Source of the DNA: Acinetobacter lactucae
Lineage (GTDB): Bacteria; Pseudomonadota; Gammaproteobacteria; Pseudomonadales; Moraxellaceae
DNA: 64,000 nucleotides
Assembly: GCF_001605885.1 (NCBI RefSeq)
Contig: NZ_LRPE01000039.1
Coordinates: 1-64,000 of the forward strand
Direction of reading: 5' to 3'
Shown here: piece by piece, positions 29,456-38,135 of the stretch
Layout of the letters: each line of letters starts with the position of its first letter
Position numbering within the stretch: the first letter of the stretch is position 1
Made by a program: the position numbers and the translations under genes
The notes under the pieces: model-generated
Database searches by the model: none
Told to the model about the DNA's origin: nothing
The model's input: only the letters and a program-made list of their open reading frames with translations

Positions 29456-29484
29456 AAAAAGCCCTCCATTTAGGAAGGCTTTTT
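29456..29484 (-). terminator. terminator of TRAP permease gene
   Basis: Twelve-bp stem with one mismatch (29456-29467 with 29473-29484); the A-rich left arm gives a U-tract on the minus strand. Confidence 0.7.
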
Positions 29485-29508
29485 GTATAACCGATAATTT
29501 GATTTCAG

Positions 29509-31704
29509 TTATTTATACCAATCGAATAACTTAAATACATATGGCACATAAGTAACCAATACTAGTGATGAGAACAAGACAATAATTGGTAGCAACCAGC
29601 GCTCATACCGGAAGTAGAAGCTTGTATATTTCTCTTTCGCTTCTGCATCAGCAGCATTCACTTCATCATCTCCAACGGACAACCGCGTGAGTAAATGGTT
29701 CAAGGCAACTGGTGGTGTTACATAGCCAAACTCGAATGCAACTAATACAATCATCCAGAAATGAATTGGATGAATACCATTTTCGTATGCCACAGGCGCA
29801 ATGGTTGCAGCAACTAAAATTACAGCACCAAATGGATCTGTACACATACCAATAATGGCAAGTAATAGCGCAATACATGCAAGTGAGATATAGATACTGC
29901 CCAAATGAGTCGGCAATAATTCAACCACTTCAGAGCGTTCAATTAAACCACCTACACTTGCAGACAGGGCCATCAAGATAATCAGAGCACCAATATGACC
30001 TACAGTTTCTAAAGTCGCAAAACGAAGTGCTCCACCAAAACCGAGACGGAATTGAGAGCTATGCGGATCATGGGCACGTAGGAATGGTGATTTCTGTTCG
30101 TGTTCACGAACAATCGCCTCATGAATATTGATTGCAGGAGCTTCTTTTGTAGAGACCAATTTGTCATATAGGATCATTGCGATCAGAACTAATGGCAAAA
30201 TTACTGGTGCAGTAAATTCGTTCATTCCTGTGTCTAGTGCATATTTATAAATCGCAAGAACAACAACAGTAATTAAAATGTATGGAATTACGGGTACAAA
30301 TGCACGCATCATGCCTGGAATCGCAACTTTTGGTGAATTCACACGGAATTTTTCTTCAGCCAAAAGTAATGAAACACCCAAGAAAATAAATGCAGTTAAC
30401 CAAAATACATAGATACCATGACCAAATAGCTCATCCGACGTGACATGACGGCTATCAAGCATTGCAATTAAAACAACCAGTAGACATGGACGTACAACTA
30501 CCCCTAAAGAACCTGACATTGCAGACACAGCCAAAGCATATTGACGGCGAGCACCCGCATTCCAGACTTCTTTATAAATAATTGCACCTGCTGCAATAAC
30601 GAAGATACCGGATGCACCTGTATAGGCTGTTGGTACAGCAGCAGCAATTAGAATTAACCAAGTTAAGGTTTCTGGCGCCAAGTTCCATGGACGAAGTACA
30701 TTAAGGAACAAGTCCATAACGCGTGTTTGAGTCAAAAGCATACCTGCCCAAATAAATAAGGCAAGGTTTAAGAAAATACCTGAGAACTCAACCAATAAAC
30801 CAAGGTAAATCCCTTGTCCCATTGGGTAATCCATGAAGAACGTGAACGCTACGCCCGTAATCACAGCCATGTAAGCATATAAAGGCACACATAGTAAGGC
30901 TAAGCCAATATTACCGCCTTCACGTTTTGGTGGAGGTGAAACAAACAATTGGTAAAGACTAATTAAGGTCAGGACAACAAATAAAATCATCCAGATCCAG
31001 TAAATAGTCACCGTTTCATAGGTAGGTGTTACCCCGGAATTAATGACTGAACGATACTGACTAATTACAGAGGTACTTAGTAAAGCATTACCAATCACCA
31101 TGAAGATGGAATAAACTTTGTAATCTATTTTTGTAGCTGGATTACGCAAGCCAATATGATGAAATTTCAACGATGCTGTAATCGCAGAAATTAGAACCAT
31201 AAAGATGAGTAAAATTGCGCGATTTTCTGTACCGAATTTAAAAATACCAAAGAAACCTGTCTCGATAGCACGGTAAGTACGTACCCCTGGGTTAGCTTCG
31301 ATATATTTTATGGTTTTATCATATGCCTGATATTTTTCATCACATTGTTGCTGCGCTGCGAGTAGCGATGCACGGACATCACTTTCTGACGCTGCACCAA
31401 AGAAACTTGCGAAATCATCAGACGCATTCGCTTTCATTTGTTCTTTTACTTGAGCCTCGATATTTGGATGTCGATCACAAGTCGGCTTTTCAGGTTCAGC
31501 ACGCAAAAAAGAATATTGCATACCTGTAGCAGGGTCACCATAAAGACGCTCCCCGATACGTAATAACTGTCCGTGGATCATTTCCCCGGTACCAATTATC
31601 AGAGTCATTAATAGCAGAATAAGGATAACGAATGTTGAGATCCATTCGTTCCAGATATAACCCAGTAGACCTAATCCAGATCTTTTTTCTTGATGTTCTT
31701 GCAT
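29509..31704 (-). CDS. TRAP transporter fused permease, orphan
   Basis: Integral membrane protein of 731 residues. After an N-terminal helix (about 23-43) there is a soluble, probably periplasmic insert of about 110 residues with two Cys, then a DctQ-like group of helices (about 165-265), then the DctM large-permease region with motifs such as PTAYTGASGIFVIAAGAIIYKE, SGSLGVVVRPC and the final FGAVILVAATIAP and FEFGYVTPPVALNHLL. TRAP systems import organic acids with a DctP binding protein, driven by sodium. No dctP gene is present here, and the substrate is unknown. Confidence 0.85.
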   Translation of the reverse strand: MQEHQEKRSGLGLLGYIWNEWISTFVILILLLMTLIIGTGEMIHGQLLRIGERLYGDPATGMQYSFLRAEPEKPTCDRHPNIEAQVKEQMKANASDDFASFFGAASESDVRASLLAAQQQCDEKYQAYDKTIKYIEANPGVRTYRAIETGFFGIFKFGTENRAILLIFMVLISAITASLKFHHIGLRNPATKIDYKVYSIFMVIGNALLSTSVISQYRSVINSGVTPTYETVTIYWIWMILFVVLTLISLYQLFVSPPPKREGGNIGLALLCVPLYAYMAVITGVAFTFFMDYPMGQGIYLGLLVEFSGIFLNLALFIWAGMLLTQTRVMDLFLNVLRPWNLAPETLTWLILIAAAVPTAYTGASGIFVIAAGAIIYKEVWNAGARRQYALAVSAMSGSLGVVVRPCLLVVLIAMLDSRHVTSDELFGHGIYVFWLTAFIFLGVSLLLAEEKFRVNSPKVAIPGMMRAFVPVIPYILITVVVLAIYKYALDTGMNEFTAPVILPLVLIAMILYDKLVSTKEAPAINIHEAIVREHEQKSPFLRAHDPHSSQFRLGFGGALRFATLETVGHIGALIILMALSASVGGLIERSEVVELLPTHLGSIYISLACIALLLAIIGMCTDPFGAVILVAATIAPVAYENGIHPIHFWMIVLVAFEFGYVTPPVALNHLLTRLSVGDDEVNAADAEAKEKYTSFYFRYERWLLPIIVLFSSLVLVTYVPYVFKLFDWYK

Positions 31705-31883
31705 AAATATTCCAATTTTGTTCTCTCAAGTCCCTAAAAATTAAAGAATTGAGTCATGCAATTTTTCTTGGTCAGGGGTTAAATCCATCCCCCTTCTACC
31801 AATCCCTTTATTCAACGATCAAATTTGCATCAAACTTTGTTAATAAAGAATGACTAAAATCTCTTTTTTAACAGTTTGTATTG

Positions 31884-32459
31884 TCAATGTTTCTTTTTTA
31901 ATCTCTGGAAAAGCCAATAGCATCCTCCAAAAATTGCTCCACCTATCGCTCCATATAAATGGGCTTCAGTTAAAACAGGGCTCCCTATTAACTGGGCAGT
32001 TCCTGTTTGGCCGAATGTATTTTCCCATATGAGTTTGGCTACGATTAAACCTAGTACCAACAAAGCGAAATTACGTTCTTTACGATATTGCAGATAAACT
32101 AAAGCAACCGCTGTATATAGCCCATGTAAGACGCCAGATAGCCCTGCATACGCTTCGATATAAGGTAAATAAAAATAAAACATCAAACTAATAAAAGGTG
32201 GCAACAGCAAAAGTAGGCTTAAAAGATGCCATGCTTTTGTATGCGGAAAGATAAAGGGTAAACAGGCGAATGCCATCATATTTAAAAGGAAATGAACCCA
32301 TCCCACGTGTACCCAATGAGCAGTCCATAAACGCCAGAATTCACCAAGTAAACTTTCGCGCCAATAAATAAAAATATCAGGAAACACCTGTAGACAAGCA
32401 GATATGGAAATGCACACTGCGACCAAAAGCACTTTACTATTCAGTACATGATCCTTCAT
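31884..32459 (-). CDS. rrtA: rhombosortase
   Basis: Small intramembrane serine protease (191 residues, about six helices) of the rhombosortase branch of rhomboids, which cleaves GlyGly-CTERM tails of proteins exported by type II secretion. The helix-1/2 motif WRLWTAHWVHVGWVHFLLN, catalytic Ser108 in YAGLSGVLHG and His167 in TEAHLYGA are present. A strong AAGGAG ribosome site precedes the ATG. No GlyGly-CTERM substrate is encoded in this window. The gene is distinct in length and motif spacing from GlpG. Confidence 0.88.
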   Translation of the reverse strand: MKDHVLNSKVLLVAVCISISACLQVFPDIFIYWRESLLGEFWRLWTAHWVHVGWVHFLLNMMAFACLPFIFPHTKAWHLLSLLLLLPPFISLMFYFYLPYIEAYAGLSGVLHGLYTAVALVYLQYRKERNFALLVLGLIVAKLIWENTFGQTGTAQLIGSPVLTEAHLYGAIGGAIFGGCYWLFQRLKKKH

Positions 32460-32543
32460 GGCACACTCCTTGAAATTAAACTTCTTACGATTATTGTAGA
32501 ACTTAACAATAGACTCGCAAGAAGTTAGTCTTTCAAATATTCT

Positions 32544-33632
32544 TTACTGCGCTGCTGGTGGAGCAGATGAATCAGCAGGAACTTCAGATGCCGCTCCCCC
32601 ATCAAACAACTCATCTAGCTCTGCGGCACCTTCATTCTTATCATCCCAGAAATGAGACATCCCATCATCTCCGGTACGTACACCAGTATGCTCAGTCCAA
32701 TAACGGTCAGAGATACCACGTACAATAAGGCCAGCCATGCTATCGATTAACTTAAAGTTGGGATTGACAGGTTTGTCATCAGCTTGAGACGCTGCATAAG
32801 ATCTTAACGCATCACGGATTTTTGCATCATCACCGCTTGCTTGGGCAGCTACCGCATATAAAGCATGAGATAGGCGAACACCTTTTTTCTCACCAATCTG
32901 AATTGACTGTTTTAAAGTTTGGTATGGATCAGGCTTTCCTTCATCAGCACCTGGCAATAAGGTCCAGATAACTGCACGAGTTGCGTTAGGTGCACCCCAG
33001 AATTTTTCATTATCTAGACAAACCATGCCACGCTCTACAATAGCAGCGATATCTTTAGGGACATTGACTGCACCACCTGAGTTAATATCGTTGGTTACAG
33101 CTTGAAGACCACTGATCATTCCAAGTAAATAAACAGTTTGATCAGTATCATTACGCATTGTTGGGCAAGAATCACCTAAGTGATATTTATATTTAGATTC
33201 CCACCGATCAGCAAACAACTTATAACCCGTATATTGACGTTCAGCAGCAATTGCCGCCCAACGCTTTTGGGCAATACGTGCATCTTGGGCTTCTGTCACT
33301 TGACCAGCTTTTGAGGCACGCAAATAACGCAATTCCTGTTCTAATGCTTGATTTTCCGCACATACGCCTGAAGCAGCATACATTAATACCGCAACACGTG
33401 TTGGATCTGCGCCCATACCTTTAGTAGACATGATTGCTGGTGTTAAAGCACTACCAGTATTACAAACCATTTCAGCATCTTGCATTGCCAGAATAGGCGG
33501 AACGACGTGCTTTTCCGTAAAACCTAGAGCAACATTTGCTCCGGTTTTCACGACGTATGAACAACCTGATAAAACTGAAGCTGCAAGAAAACTCACCGCC
33601 AAACCTTGGCTTATTTTTTGGACTTTAGACAT
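32544..33632 (-). CDS. putative lipoprotein of unknown function
   Basis: Product of 362 residues with a lipoprotein signal: hydrophobic segment (residues 10-20) and lipobox LSGC with C24 as the acylation site; Ser25 after Cys suggests outer-membrane sorting by the Lol rule. The mature part is mostly helical (ALEQELRYLRASKAGQ, RWAAIAAERQYTGYKLFADRW) and ends in a Glu/Ala/Pro-rich tail. No family recognised. An AGGA ribosome site precedes the start. The rhombosortase gene lies 84 bp downstream in the same direction. Confidence 0.75.
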   Translation of the reverse strand: MSKVQKISQGLAVSFLAASVLSGCSYVVKTGANVALGFTEKHVVPPILAMQDAEMVCNTGSALTPAIMSTKGMGADPTRVAVLMYAASGVCAENQALEQELRYLRASKAGQVTEAQDARIAQKRWAAIAAERQYTGYKLFADRWESKYKYHLGDSCPTMRNDTDQTVYLLGMISGLQAVTNDINSGGAVNVPKDIAAIVERGMVCLDNEKFWGAPNATRAVIWTLLPGADEGKPDPYQTLKQSIQIGEKKGVRLSHALYAVAAQASGDDAKIRDALRSYAASQADDKPVNPNFKLIDSMAGLIVRGISDRYWTEHTGVRTGDDGMSHFWDDKNEGAAELDELFDGGAASEVPADSSAPPAAQ

Positions 33633-33864
33633 CTTCCTGTCCTCTATGTAATTTGTTTTTTCCTTTTCAGATGTACATTAGCAGATGCATATCTTGAATA
33701 AAAGAGTAATTACTCTAATTGTAGCGCTTATACTTTGACACACTTCACAGCAGATAAAATTGACAGTTTTTCAAGGAAACAGAAATTTTAGGCAAAAAAA
33801 AGTAGCATTGCGACGGTTCAGCACATGCTACTTATTAACTGGGACAAGCTTTTAACGGCTTATA

Positions 33865-33966
33865 TTATTTTTGTTCTATATAATCCTTAAGTAAAGTTCC
33901 TGCTCTTCCTACTACTACAGCCATAACTACTGCAATTAACAGAAACATCCACATTGAAATCTCCAT
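33865..33966 (-). CDS. microprotein with predicted membrane helix, paralogue A (33 aa)
   Basis: A short open frame with an excellent AAGGAGG ribosome site 7 bp before the ATG. The 33-residue product starts MEISMWMFLLIAVVMAVVVGRAGTLL and ends KDYIEQK: one hydrophobic helix (about residues 5-19) followed by a polar tail. It is a clear paralogue of the 51-residue product encoded at 34035-34190, sharing AVVVGRAGTLL. The shared reading frame, sequence and ribosome sites show that both are real genes. Function unknown. Divergence of the DNA with retained protein core argues for selection. Confidence 0.72.
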   Translation of the reverse strand: MEISMWMFLLIAVVMAVVVGRAGTLLKDYIEQK

Positions 33967-34034
33967 GAGAGACCTCCTTACTACAATCGCACCCAGTTAC
34001 TGGACACTTGATGAAATTAATCGATTAACCAATT

Positions 34035-34190
34035 TTAATAATTGACTGATCGACGACCTTGCATCCTCTGTCTCTTAACTTTGTTAATATTAACTCTGTT
34101 AAGATATTCCCTGAGTAAAGTTCCTGCTCTTCCTACTACCACTGCCAAAATTATGGCAATGACCAAGAACGACCATGTTGGCATCTCCAT
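34035..34190 (-). CDS. microprotein with predicted membrane helix, paralogue B (51 aa)
   Basis: Open frame of 51 codons with a GGAGGTCTC ribosome region 8-12 bp before the ATG, near-identical to that of paralogue A. The product begins MEMPTWSFLVIAIILAVVVG and continues RAGTLLREYLNRVNINK, ending in a basic tail (KVKRQRMQGRRS) not found in paralogue A. One membrane helix (about residues 5-20) is predicted. It lies 68 bp upstream of paralogue A on the same strand, so the two are probably co-transcribed and arose by tandem duplication. Function unknown. Confidence 0.72.
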   Translation of the reverse strand: MEMPTWSFLVIAIILAVVVGRAGTLLREYLNRVNINKVKRQRMQGRRSVNY

Positions 34191-34260
34191 TTTGAGACCT
34201 CCGACACACTTTACGTTGGTGTTTGTACTTTAACCGATCAAATAGATACCCATAGGTGAA

Positions 34261-34394
34261 ATTGTCAGACAATTGTCTTTCCTTGGCTTTTTTCTATATT
34301 TTAATTAGACAATCCTAAGCTCAAGGAATAAAAAAATAATTAAGTTTTTGTTTTTTATAATTTTTAAATAAATATACAATTGTAGAATTGTCTA
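34261..34394. promoter_or_regulatory. cluster of ATTGTCTA-type elements upstream of the microproteins
   Basis: The motif ATTGTCT/AGACAAT appears repeatedly: an overlapping palindrome pair at 34261-34278 (ATTGTC-A-GACAAT then GACAATTGTC), TAGACAAT at 34306-34313 and its exact complement ATTGTCTA at 34387-34394. The spacing suggests several sites for one DNA-binding protein, or a structured leader, upstream of the microprotein genes. Confidence 0.4.
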
Positions 34395-34398
34395 ACAA

Positions 34399-34788
34399 TT
34401 AATAGAGTTTTTCTAAAACTTTTAATCTTTTCCACTGCTCAATAGAAAGCTGATCGAACCAAACAGTTGTTGCTTTCGCAGATGCCCCTTCAAAATAAAT
34501 CACTACAAACATCTGATAATCAATTATTTTTCTAATTTCCGCACGGTAAATTTCTTTTTCCGAGTAATATGCAACCGACCATAATTTTTGATCTAAATAT
34601 TCAATTTGAGATATTTGTGTTTGCTTTAAAAAGAAAATAAAACCAATAAATATAAAAATGACAGCACATAGCCACCATATCGGCATTAATAATTGATAAA
34701 GCAAGATTGCTAAACCCAAACCAATAAAAAGCTGAAATATTACCGAGACACGGCTATATTTCAGCTCAAAATTTAATTCTTTTATCAA
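34399..34788 (-). CDS. ygfX: YgfX-like membrane protein
   Basis: Product of 129 residues with a short cytoplasmic N-terminus (MIKELNFELKYSR), two adjacent membrane helices (about 15-33 and 36-54) and a beta-rich cytoplasmic domain ending WFDQLSIEQWKRLKVL. This is the layout of YgfX (CptA), which in Enterobacteria is encoded next to sdhE/ygfY as here (6-bp gap). Sequence similarity is weak, so the name rests on topology and neighbourhood. Enterobacterial YgfX has been reported to affect cell division proteins; whether that applies here is unknown. Confidence 0.72.
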   Translation of the reverse strand: MIKELNFELKYSRVSVIFQLFIGLGLAILLYQLLMPIWWLCAVIFIFIGFIFFLKQTQISQIEYLDQKLWSVAYYSEKEIYRAEIRKIIDYQMFVVIYFEGASAKATTVWFDQLSIEQWKRLKVLEKLY

Positions 34789-34794
34789 AACAGT

Positions 34795-35052
34795 TTAGCC
34801 ATGTACATACTGTTTTAATTTATAAATAAATTCACGTAACTCAGTACGTGGAGGCTCAGAAACTTCCATGAACCAATCTAATAAATCTGGATCTTCTTGA
34901 TCAACTAACTCTGCAAATAATGCTTTTTCTGCTGGAGCAGCTTTTAAATAATAGTTTTTTACATACGGGTCAAAATAGACGTCAATTTCTTTTAAGCCGC
35001 GGCGTGCTCGATAAATTACTTTACGTTCTTCCAAGGTCATTTCGTCAGACAT
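34795..35052 (-). CDS. sdhE: FAD assembly factor SdhE
   Basis: Small cytoplasmic protein (85 residues) that promotes covalent attachment of FAD to the succinate dehydrogenase flavoprotein subunit SdhA. The conserved RGxxE motif is R18-G19-L20-K21-E22, and LVDQEDPDLLDWFM matches the family C-terminal helix region. The ygfX-like gene starts 6 bp downstream and completes the typical two-gene unit. An internal ATG at codon 5 could also serve. Confidence 0.9.
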   Translation of the reverse strand: MSDEMTLEERKVIYRARRGLKEIDVYFDPYVKNYYLKAAPAEKALFAELVDQEDPDLLDWFMEVSEPPRTELREFIYKLKQYVHG

Positions 35053-35240
35053 TTACGTCCCCATCTGCGTTGATAGTGCGCCTAGTTTACCTGATCACAT
35101 CCTAAAGATCGCTAAAAATATCAAATTGACCAAATTTATCATATTGTACTCATAATTGAGCATTCATCACATTGTTCGGGATGAAATGCTTCCGTATGTT
35201 TAGGATATAACATCACACCTGAACCAAGGAAGAAATACAA

Positions 35241-36413
35241 ATGCAATCTGGTGCCATCCGTCCTATTCCAAATATGCTACCGAGACAATTATTCAATGAG
35301 GAACACGAAGCCTTCCGTGAGACAGTGCGCAAATTCTATGAAAAGGAAGTAGTTCCCAATATAGAAAAATATGAGAAACAGCAACATGTTGACCGAGATC
35401 TTTGGAATAAAGCTGGCGAATTAGGTCTTCTTTGCACCACAATGCCAGAGCAATATGGCGGTTCTGGGGTAGATCGTCTATACAGTATGATTCTTATAGA
35501 AGAACAAGCGTATGCGATGGACTCTAGTACGGGCTTTTCTTTGCATTCCGACATTGTTGCTAATTACGTTAACAATTTTGGTAATGAAGAGCAAAAACAA
35601 AAATGGTTACCGAAAATGGCCACTGGAGAAGTGGTGACTGCTATTGCCATGACAGAACCGGGCACCGGTTCAGATTTACAAGCGGTAAGAACCACAGCGG
35701 TTCTTGATGGTGACGAATATGTCATTAATGGTTCTAAGATTTTTATTACAAATGGCTACTTATGCGATATGGCCGTAGTCGTTTGTAAGACTGGTAATAG
35801 TGATAAAGGTTCGGCGAACTTATCCTTAATTATTGTGGAAGCAGACCGTGCTGGTTTTAGTAAAGGTAAACCTCTCAACAAAATTGGTATGAAAGGCCAA
35901 GATACTTGCGAATTATTCTTTGATAACGTTCGTGTTCCTAAAGAAAATCTTTTAGGCATGGAAGGTATGGGCTTTATCATGCTCATGAAAGAATTAGCAT
36001 GGGAACGAATGTTAGTTGCTATTATTTGTCAGGCAGGTGCTGAAGCAGCATTTGCACATACCGTTCAATATACAAAAGATCGTAAGGCTTTTGGTAAACC
36101 TATAGGCGCATTTCAGAATACACGCTTTAAACTTGCTGAACTTAGAACAGAAATCGATTTCTGTCGTACTTATCTAGATCGTTGTATGGAATTACAACTT
36201 GAAGAGAAGTTGAGTGTCGAAGCCGCCGCAGCTGCTAAATATAAAATTTCTGACATGTTCTCGAAGATTGTAGATGAATGTCTTCAATTACATGGTGGTT
36301 ATGGCTATATGCTTGAATATCCAATTGCGCGTGCCTACATAGATCATCGAGCAAATCGAATTTATGCAGGTACAAATGAAATCATGAAAGAATTAATTTC
36401 AAGAACACTTTGA
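35241..36413 (+). CDS. acyl-CoA dehydrogenase (LCAD/isovaleryl type)
   Basis: FAD-dependent alpha,beta-dehydrogenation of an acyl-CoA in fatty-acid or branched-chain amino-acid degradation, passing electrons to ETF. The FAD segment AMTEPGTGSDLQ (about 136-147) and the NGSKIFITNG loop are intact. The catalytic base appears to be E255 in LAWERM, the position used by long-chain and isovaleryl-CoA dehydrogenases, while the medium-chain position reads YAGT rather than YEGT. It has an AAGGAAGAAA ribosome site, a monocistronic arrangement and its own terminator. The chain-length preference cannot be told. Confidence 0.9.
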   Translation: MQSGAIRPIPNMLPRQLFNEEHEAFRETVRKFYEKEVVPNIEKYEKQQHVDRDLWNKAGELGLLCTTMPEQYGGSGVDRLYSMILIEEQAYAMDSSTGFSLHSDIVANYVNNFGNEEQKQKWLPKMATGEVVTAIAMTEPGTGSDLQAVRTTAVLDGDEYVINGSKIFITNGYLCDMAVVVCKTGNSDKGSANLSLIIVEADRAGFSKGKPLNKIGMKGQDTCELFFDNVRVPKENLLGMEGMGFIMLMKELAWERMLVAIICQAGAEAAFAHTVQYTKDRKAFGKPIGAFQNTRFKLAELRTEIDFCRTYLDRCMELQLEEKLSVEAAAAAKYKISDMFSKIVDECLQLHGGYGYMLEYPIARAYIDHRANRIYAGTNEIMKELISRTL

Positions 36414-36420
36414 TACCTTC

Positions 36421-36455
36421 ATAAGAAAAGGGGCATTACGCCCCTTTTCTTATTT
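36421..36455. terminator. bidirectional terminator between acyl-CoA dehydrogenase and almA
   Basis: Perfect 14-bp inverted repeat (36421-36434 with 36440-36453), 5-nt loop, between convergent genes. Confidence 0.88.
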
Positions 36456-36463
36456 AATATGGC

Positions 36464-37954
36464 TTAAGATACTAATTTGGGTTTACGCTCATTCGCTTCA
36501 GAACGCTTATGAAAATGAAGAATCCCATCTTCAAATTTTGCATTTTTTAGGGACTTTCTATCTTCTAAATAGTTATTAGTCACCTGCCATGGAGCACGCT
36601 TACCTTGTTTAGGAAGTTCATGTGCTGCACGATTGATATAACCTGAAGATAGTTTACCCATTACGGTATCTTCTTCCATCACCGTCTTATCACCCGATGG
36701 AATCACTTCATCATAACTATTTTTGTCCATATAGTTTAATAAGCGACAAATATATTCGGCAGCGATATCCACTTTAAGTGTCCATGATGCATTCACATAA
36801 CCAATTATCATCGCCATATTTGGCACATCACTGAGCATTATGCCGTTATAAAGCATATGTTCAGATGAGTTGATTGGTTTCCCATCAAGAGTAGCCTGAA
36901 CTCCACCCATAATCTGAACTTGTAGCCCTGTTGCAGAAACAATGATGTCAGCGTCAAGATGTTTGCCAGATTTAAGCAAAACACCTTTTTCGGTAAATTT
37001 CTCAATCTGATCAGTTTCTACACTTGCTTTGCCTTCACGTAAAATCTTAAACAAGTCACCATCTGGCACTACACATAAACGCTGATCCCAAGGATTATAT
37101 GAAGGCGTAAAATGCTTCATATCAACCTTACCTTTAAGTTGTACCTCAATTGCTTTTAAGAGCAAACGACGTACCGTTTTAGGATGTTTTTGAGATAACG
37201 CATAAATAGCACGTTGCATACCAATGTTGCGAGCACGGGTAAATTTATAAGCTGCTTCTTCAGACATAAATTTACGCGTTTTTTCATAGATGAAATCGAT
37301 AGAAGGAACGCTAGCAATATACGTTGGTGAACGCTGCAACATGGTCACATGACCTGCCCCACCTTTAGCCATTGCTGGAACTAAAGTAATCGCTGTTGCA
37401 CCACTACCAATAATAACCACCTTTTTACCCGCGTAATCTAAGTTTTCAGGCCAATGCTGTGGGTGAATTAGTTGCCCTTTAAATGCTTCTTGATTTGGGA
37501 AAGAAGGCGCATAGCCCTGGTCATAGTTGTAGTAACCTGTACACCCTACAACAAAGTTGGCAATCCAAGTCTGCTGTTTTTTATTGCTATCTTCAACTAC
37601 AACCTGCCATTTTTTTGAAGCTGAATCATAATTAGCAGAAAGTACCCGATGACCAAAATGAATTTTTTCTTTTAATTTAAATTCATCAATTACTTCACCT
37701 AAATACCCTTTAATAGAAGCACCATCAGCTAATACATTCGCTTTACACCATGGTTTAAAGTTAAAACCAAAGGTAGACATATCTGAATCTGAACGAATAC
37801 CAGGGTAGCGAAAAAGATCCCATGTTCCACCAAAAGACTCACGACGCTCTAAAATCTCGAATTGTCGCTGTGGAGAATTTTTTGACAAATGGGCAGCAAC
37901 TCCAATTCCTGAAATACCTGCGCCAATGATTAAAATATCAACTTGCTTTTCCAT
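36464..37954 (-). CDS. almA: flavin-binding monooxygenase AlmA (long-chain alkane oxidation)
   Basis: FAD/NADPH-dependent monooxygenase of the Baeyer-Villiger/FMO type, known in Acinetobacter for growth on long-chain n-alkanes (about C32 and longer). The FAD Rossmann motif GAGISG is at 11-16, the BVMO fingerprint FxGxxxHxxxWP spans F158-P169, and the NADPH Rossmann motif IIGSGATA is at 181-188. The length (496) equals described AlmA proteins as I recall them. A palindrome lies 50-70 bp upstream. The gene is not linked to other alkane genes, as is usual. Confidence 0.9.
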   Translation of the reverse strand: MEKQVDILIIGAGISGIGVAAHLSKNSPQRQFEILERRESFGGTWDLFRYPGIRSDSDMSTFGFNFKPWCKANVLADGASIKGYLGEVIDEFKLKEKIHFGHRVLSANYDSASKKWQVVVEDSNKKQQTWIANFVVGCTGYYNYDQGYAPSFPNQEAFKGQLIHPQHWPENLDYAGKKVVIIGSGATAITLVPAMAKGGAGHVTMLQRSPTYIASVPSIDFIYEKTRKFMSEEAAYKFTRARNIGMQRAIYALSQKHPKTVRRLLLKAIEVQLKGKVDMKHFTPSYNPWDQRLCVVPDGDLFKILREGKASVETDQIEKFTEKGVLLKSGKHLDADIIVSATGLQVQIMGGVQATLDGKPINSSEHMLYNGIMLSDVPNMAMIIGYVNASWTLKVDIAAEYICRLLNYMDKNSYDEVIPSGDKTVMEEDTVMGKLSSGYINRAAHELPKQGKRAPWQVTNNYLEDRKSLKNAKFEDGILHFHKRSEANERKPKLVS

Positions 37955-38003
37955 TTTATTTTTATACCCATTGTTGAGAATATAAGTTTATTAAAACACA
38001 ATT

Positions 38004-38023
38004 TTGACAATACACAATGTCAA
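38004..38023. promoter_or_regulatory. palindrome upstream of almA
   Basis: TTGACA (38004-38009) and TGTCAA (38018-38023) form a 6-bp inverted repeat with 8-bp centre, 50-69 bp upstream of the almA start. The minus-strand TTGACA could be a -35 box; the symmetry suggests a repressor or activator site. Confidence 0.4.
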
Positions 38024-38092
38024 GTTTGACCGTTTATCTACTTTTTTATGTCACTTGAGGACATTTTTATAATTTATTTTGTGACTAGAAAT

Positions 38093-38120
38093 AAAAAAGA
38101 CCGGTATAAAACCGGTCTTT
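38093..38120 (-). terminator. terminator of the ribosomal protein cluster
   Basis: Ten-bp perfect stem (38096-38105 with 38111-38120) and an A-run at 38093-38098 that gives a U-tract on the minus strand, 15 bp after rplQ. Confidence 0.85.
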
Positions 38121-38135
38121 CTTGAATAAAATCAA

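Noticed and set aside
34042-34233. Plus-strand open frame of 63 codons
   Set aside because: It is antisense to microprotein B; the minus-strand frame has the strong ribosome site and a paralogue, while this one has neither.
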